A program made the translations under genes and the position numbers. Below the pieces are notes generated by a model, which was not told the origin of the DNA, did not search any database, and saw only the letters and a list, made by a program, of their open reading frames with translations. Shown piece by piece: positions 40,184 to 42,279 of a stretch of 42,279 bases of DNA; the stretch's first letter is position 1; each line of letters starts with the position of its first letter. The stretch comes from an uncultured Prevotellaceae bacterium. GTDB lineage: Bacteria; Bacteroidota; Bacteroidia; Bacteroidales; Bacteroidaceae. The stretch spans positions 1-42,279 of the forward strand of contig CADBAG010000019.1 in NCBI GenBank assembly GCA_902792635.1. Reading direction: 5' to 3'.

Positions 40184-40510
40184 TCACCCAATGTTTTGTA
40201 CAATAAGCATATACGTAAGGGTGCCACCGAGAATGGAGATCATCATCTGTCGCTTCCAAAGATGCAGCAGGGCTGTGACGAGGACGCCGATGGCCTCGGG
40301 GATGCCAAAGGGCGCAGCGGTGACGTGAATGTTACGCAGGCAGTAGACCACGAGCATGCCGAAGACGGCAGCAGGCAGCACCTGGGAGAGATACTGGATG
40401 TAGCTCGGTGTTTTCTTGCCACGGAAGATAAGAAATGGTACGAAACGCGTGGAGGCTGTTGCCAAGACGAGGATGGCAACGGTGAGGATCTGTTCTGTAA
40501 ATGTCATCAT
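40184..40510 (-). CDS. azlD: AzlD-type small subunit of branched-chain amino acid exporter
   Basis: 108 aa with about four hydrophobic segments. It has typical AzlD features: a short N-terminus (TFTEQILTVAILVLATASTR), FVPFLIFRGKKTPSYIQYLS, and QVLPAAVFGMLVVYCLR. It forms an exporter for branched-chain or related amino acids with AzlC. Its start overlaps the azlC stop as ATGA. A second ATG directly follows, so the exact start is uncertain by one codon. Confidence 0.9.
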   Translation of the reverse strand: MMTFTEQILTVAILVLATASTRFVPFLIFRGKKTPSYIQYLSQVLPAAVFGMLVVYCLRNIHVTAAPFGIPEAIGVLVTALLHLWKRQMMISILGGTLTYMLIVQNIG

Positions 40511-41232
40511 GCCTGTGCCTCCTTTCTAATCTCTAACTTGCTGCGCAGACTCATGAAGCAGACGAGCATCATGATCATGGCTGGTACCACAAAACTGTCG
40601 GGGCCGAAGAGTAGCAGGCTTACGACGGAGATGAGGATGCCAAGGATGGAGGCGCGGTGGTCTCGCTCCTTCATCCAGTTCTCCATGAAGATGGTGACGA
40701 ACATTGCTGTCATCACGAAATCGAGACCCCGGCTGTTGAAGTGGAGGAAGTCGCCGAAGACAGCGCCCATCGTTGCTCCCGTGACCCAGTAGCTATAGTC
40801 GAGCACGGTGACCCAGAGCATGAACCACCCCTTGTCGATGCCATCGGGAATCTTTGCCGTATAGTTGATAGAGAATGTCTCGTCGCACATACCGTAGATG
40901 AGCGGGAACTTCTTCCAGCCCATGCCTTTGAAACGGTCGAGCATGGAGATGCCATAGAAGAGGTGGCGGGCACAGATGAGCAGCGCGATGACGAACGACT
41001 GCAGGGGATGGAATGCGCCTTTGAGCATGCCGACGGCAACAAACTCCACCGAGCCGCTGAAGATAGTCATCGCCATGATCATTGGCCACCAGAACGAGAA
41101 GCCCGACTTGTTCATCAGCAAGCCGTAAGCCAAGCCGAGGAACCAGAAGCCGGCGAAGATGGGAATGGTGTAAGGAAGGGCGGCTCGCAGTGCTGCCATT
41201 CGTTTGCCTTGATGAATATTTTTATTTGTCAT
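40507..41232 (-). CDS. azlC: AzlC-type large subunit of branched-chain amino acid exporter
   Basis: 241 aa with about seven hydrophobic segments. Family signatures are ALPYTIPIFAGFWFLGLAYG, AMTIFSGSVEFVAVGML and ALLICARHLFYGISMLDRFK; MCDETFSI is also typical. It exports branched-chain amino acids or analogues with AzlD. The ATG overlaps the stop of the upstream ECF sigma gene by one base (TAATG), so the exporter is translated together with a sigma factor, a link whose logic is unknown. Confidence 0.92.
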   Translation of the reverse strand: MTNKNIHQGKRMAALRAALPYTIPIFAGFWFLGLAYGLLMNKSGFSFWWPMIMAMTIFSGSVEFVAVGMLKGAFHPLQSFVIALLICARHLFYGISMLDRFKGMGWKKFPLIYGMCDETFSINYTAKIPDGIDKGWFMLWVTVLDYSYWVTGATMGAVFGDFLHFNSRGLDFVMTAMFVTIFMENWMKERDHRASILGILISVVSLLLFGPDSFVVPAMIMMLVCFMSLRSKLEIRKEAQA

Positions 41233-41798
41233 TAATTCGAGAGAATAATTGAAGCGAAAAACAGTGCTTCCGGTGAGAGTGATTTCCGCAGGAGGTCGAG
41301 AAGCCGCCGCTTCTTTTTCTTCACGCCGCTCTCCGTCATGTTGAGCTGCTGAGCTATCTCCGATGTCTTGAGCCCTTCGCGGAAGATCATCATGCAGAGT
41401 TGCCGCATGTCGTCGGGCAGTCGATCCACGGCTCCCATGAGCTCGTCGATGGTCTCTTGGCGGATAAGTTCCACCGAGAAGTCATCCTCGAAGGAATCGT
41501 TGTCCTGACTGATGAAATGTTGCCGGCTGTTATCCTTGCGGATGTAAGAGACGACGGCGTTGTGGATGCAGACATAGAGGAACGACTTGGCACGCTCGGG
41601 CGACGACATCTCGCTGCGCTGACGGTAGAGCTTGAAGATGGAGTCCTGCACACAGTCTTCGGCAAGATAGACGAGAGTGGAAGGGAGCAAGCGGCGCGTG
41701 AAGACAAGGAGAGTGGGGTAGACCTCTTTATAGAAAAGGTCTATCTCGCCTTGCAGAAACTGCTCGTATGCGTCTTGATATCTATTTCCCTTATTCAT
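41232..41798 (-). CDS. ECF-type sigma-70 factor lacking an adjacent anti-sigma gene
   Basis: 188 aa from ATG 41798. The upstream in-frame ATG at 41840 is only 2 nt from the -7 element and would sit at or before the transcript start. Region 2 is visible (DLFYKEVYPTLLVFTRRLLP, VYLAEDCVQDSIFKLYRQR, AKSFLYVCIHNAVVSYIRKD). Region 4 is visible too (LPDDMRQLCMMIFREGLKTS, EIAQQLNMTESGVKKKKRRL). In Bacteroidetes such factors are normally followed by fecR. Here azlC follows directly, and only a FecR-like fragment lies on the other strand at 41918-41989. Confidence 0.92.
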   Translation of the reverse strand: MNKGNRYQDAYEQFLQGEIDLFYKEVYPTLLVFTRRLLPSTLVYLAEDCVQDSIFKLYRQRSEMSSPERAKSFLYVCIHNAVVSYIRKDNSRQHFISQDNDSFEDDFSVELIRQETIDELMGAVDRLPDDMRQLCMMIFREGLKTSEIAQQLNMTESGVKKKKRRLLDLLRKSLSPEALFFASIILSN

Positions 41799-41841
41799 GC
41801 CTAAAGCGTTGCCTACTAAGCGCAATTCGTTATAAATCATT

Positions 41842-41850
41842 GCAAAATTA
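41842..41850 (-). promoter_or_regulatory. -7 promoter element of the ECF sigma/azlCD operon
   Basis: TAATTTTGC on the minus strand lies 44 nt upstream of ATG 41798. It is one of the most common -7 variants in this window. Confidence 0.6.
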
Positions 41851-41917
41851 GTACTTTCTTTTCAGATTGAAACTTTTTTTGCATAAAATCGTATTTTCTC
41901 GTCTACCTTTTAGGGGA

Positions 41918-41989
41918 TATGTCTTAGAGACGCCGCGGGGTGGTGAGTATAGCATCACGATGACCGACGGCACGGAGGTATGCCTCAAT
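41918..41989 (+). pseudogene. FecR-domain fragment cut off by an inverted repeat
   Basis: The plus-strand frame encodes YVLETPRGGEYSITMTDGTE followed by VCLN. This matches the conserved FecR core (TPxGGxYxVxLxDGTxVWLN); compare VAQIVLTDGTRVWLN in the intact FecR gene at 23199. The expected N-terminal ~150 residues and membrane helix are absent upstream. The similarity ends at codon 41987-41989, which is the first triplet of the inverted repeat. The original gene was probably disrupted by the repeat element, and its start lost. Confidence 0.65.
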
Positions 41990-42049
41990 ATTGACAAGCA
42001 ATTCAGTAAACCTGGTCGAACTTTGACAAGCGATTTCAGTAAAAGACAA
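41987..42049 (+). repeat. Left arm of a perfect 63-bp inverted repeat
   Basis: This arm begins aatattgacaagcaattcag and is the exact reverse complement of 42181-42243. Inside it, two units sharing TGACAAGC and TTCAGTAAA follow each other at ~33-nt spacing. The arm abuts the end of the FecR fragment. Confidence 0.95.
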
Positions 42050-42071
42050 TCTAAAAGAAATGTCATCGTTT

Positions 42072-42159
42072 CGCGGCCGCGTAACGATCATGACGCGGCC
42101 GCGTCACGATCGTTTCACGGCCGCGTCACAATTGCAACGCGGCCGCGTCGCGATGGCGC
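42072..42159 (+). repeat. Four tandem 22-nt GC-rich units
   Basis: Units start at 42072, 42094, 42116 and 42138. Each opens with the palindromic core C[G/A]CGGCCGCGT, followed by variable bases often reading nacgat. The spacing is exactly 22 nt, not a multiple of three, so protein coding is unlikely. The array sits inside the 131-nt loop of the inverted repeat. Confidence 0.95.
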
Positions 42160-42180
42160 TGTGCTTTAGTCATCGACACT

Positions 42181-42243
42181 TTGTCTTTTACTGAAATCGC
42201 TTGTCAAAGTTCGACCAGGTTTACTGAATTGCTTGTCAATATT
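42181..42243 (-). repeat. Right arm of a perfect 63-bp inverted repeat
   Basis: The exact reverse complement of 41987-42049. Beyond it (42244-42279), the minus strand shows another degenerate ~32-nt unit (tgacaagcaaaatagtaaag), so the repeat array continues past the window edge. Confidence 0.95.
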
Positions 42244-42279
42244 TAGTCAACTTTACTATTTTGCTTGTCATCTTTGACC

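Noticed and set aside
42072-42159. CRISPR array
   Set aside because: The units are contiguous 22-nt tandem repeats with no unique spacers, and no cas gene is nearby.
41867-42169. A 100-codon plus-strand gene across the FecR fragment and repeats
   Set aside because: It would start at TTG with no promoter, and only 24 codons resemble FecR; the rest is translated repeat DNA.
41987-42243. Phase-variable invertible promoter
   Set aside because: The loop between the arms contains no TAnnTTTG element on either strand and no invertase gene is adjacent, so inversion control is not supported by this sequence alone.

Overview
The window looks like a piece of a Bacteroidales chromosome, most likely Prevotella or a close relative. 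The gene content is typical: SusC/SusD, ECF sigma/FecR pairs, NQR, a UpxY-type NusG paralog and a FISUMP lipoprotein. Many genes also carry the Bacteroidetes -7 promoter motif TAnnTTTG just upstream, and there are no strong Shine-Dalgarno sequences. The genus is inferred; no 16S sequence is present.

Layout. 1-145: the 3' end of a 5S rRNA and its terminator close an rRNA operon. 152-5569: a MATE transporter converges on a minus-strand group (GHL10-type lipoprotein, PafA-like phosphatase, NusG-like protein). 5785-9354: a CobW-type GTPase and a RelA/SpoT protein whose hydrolase site looks degenerate. 9358-11546: a coupled pair, a membrane-anchored protein of unknown function and a MORN-GH25 lipoprotein. 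11632-12999: a DinF-type MATE transporter. 13000-14142: an accessory gap with hairpin repeats, a wrecked alpha/beta-hydrolase gene and a 47-aa ORF with its own promoter.

14143-24314 is a nutrient-uptake system. A divergent ECF sigma factor and FecR anti-sigma factor face an STN-domain SusC, SusD, two small lipoproteins, a TlpA-like thioredoxin protein and possibly a cupin. No glycoside hydrolase lies beside it, so its substrate is not evident. 24326-25846: a two-gene LysO-type exporter and a DUF4890-like secreted protein. 25957-32057: the complete nqrABCDEF operon (Na+-pumping NADH:quinone reductase), with two opposed arrays of 8-nt repeats between nqrD and nqrE. 32238-36641: TamB, divergent from nqrA and apparently starting at TTG. 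36920-38466: an RluA-type pseudouridine synthase, FabG and a 34-aa membrane ORF. 38543-40087: an AAA-ATPase/PD-(D/E)XK protein. 40184-41798: an ECF sigma factor followed by azlC and azlD.

The right end (41918-42279) is the most unusual stretch. A FecR-like coding fragment stops exactly where a perfect 63-bp inverted repeat begins. The two arms enclose four 22-nt GC-rich tandem units. I do not recognise this element. The window also holds several other dispersed repeat families. One is a hairpin family whose stems differ between copies but stay paired, and another has been absorbed into the ends of two protein genes.
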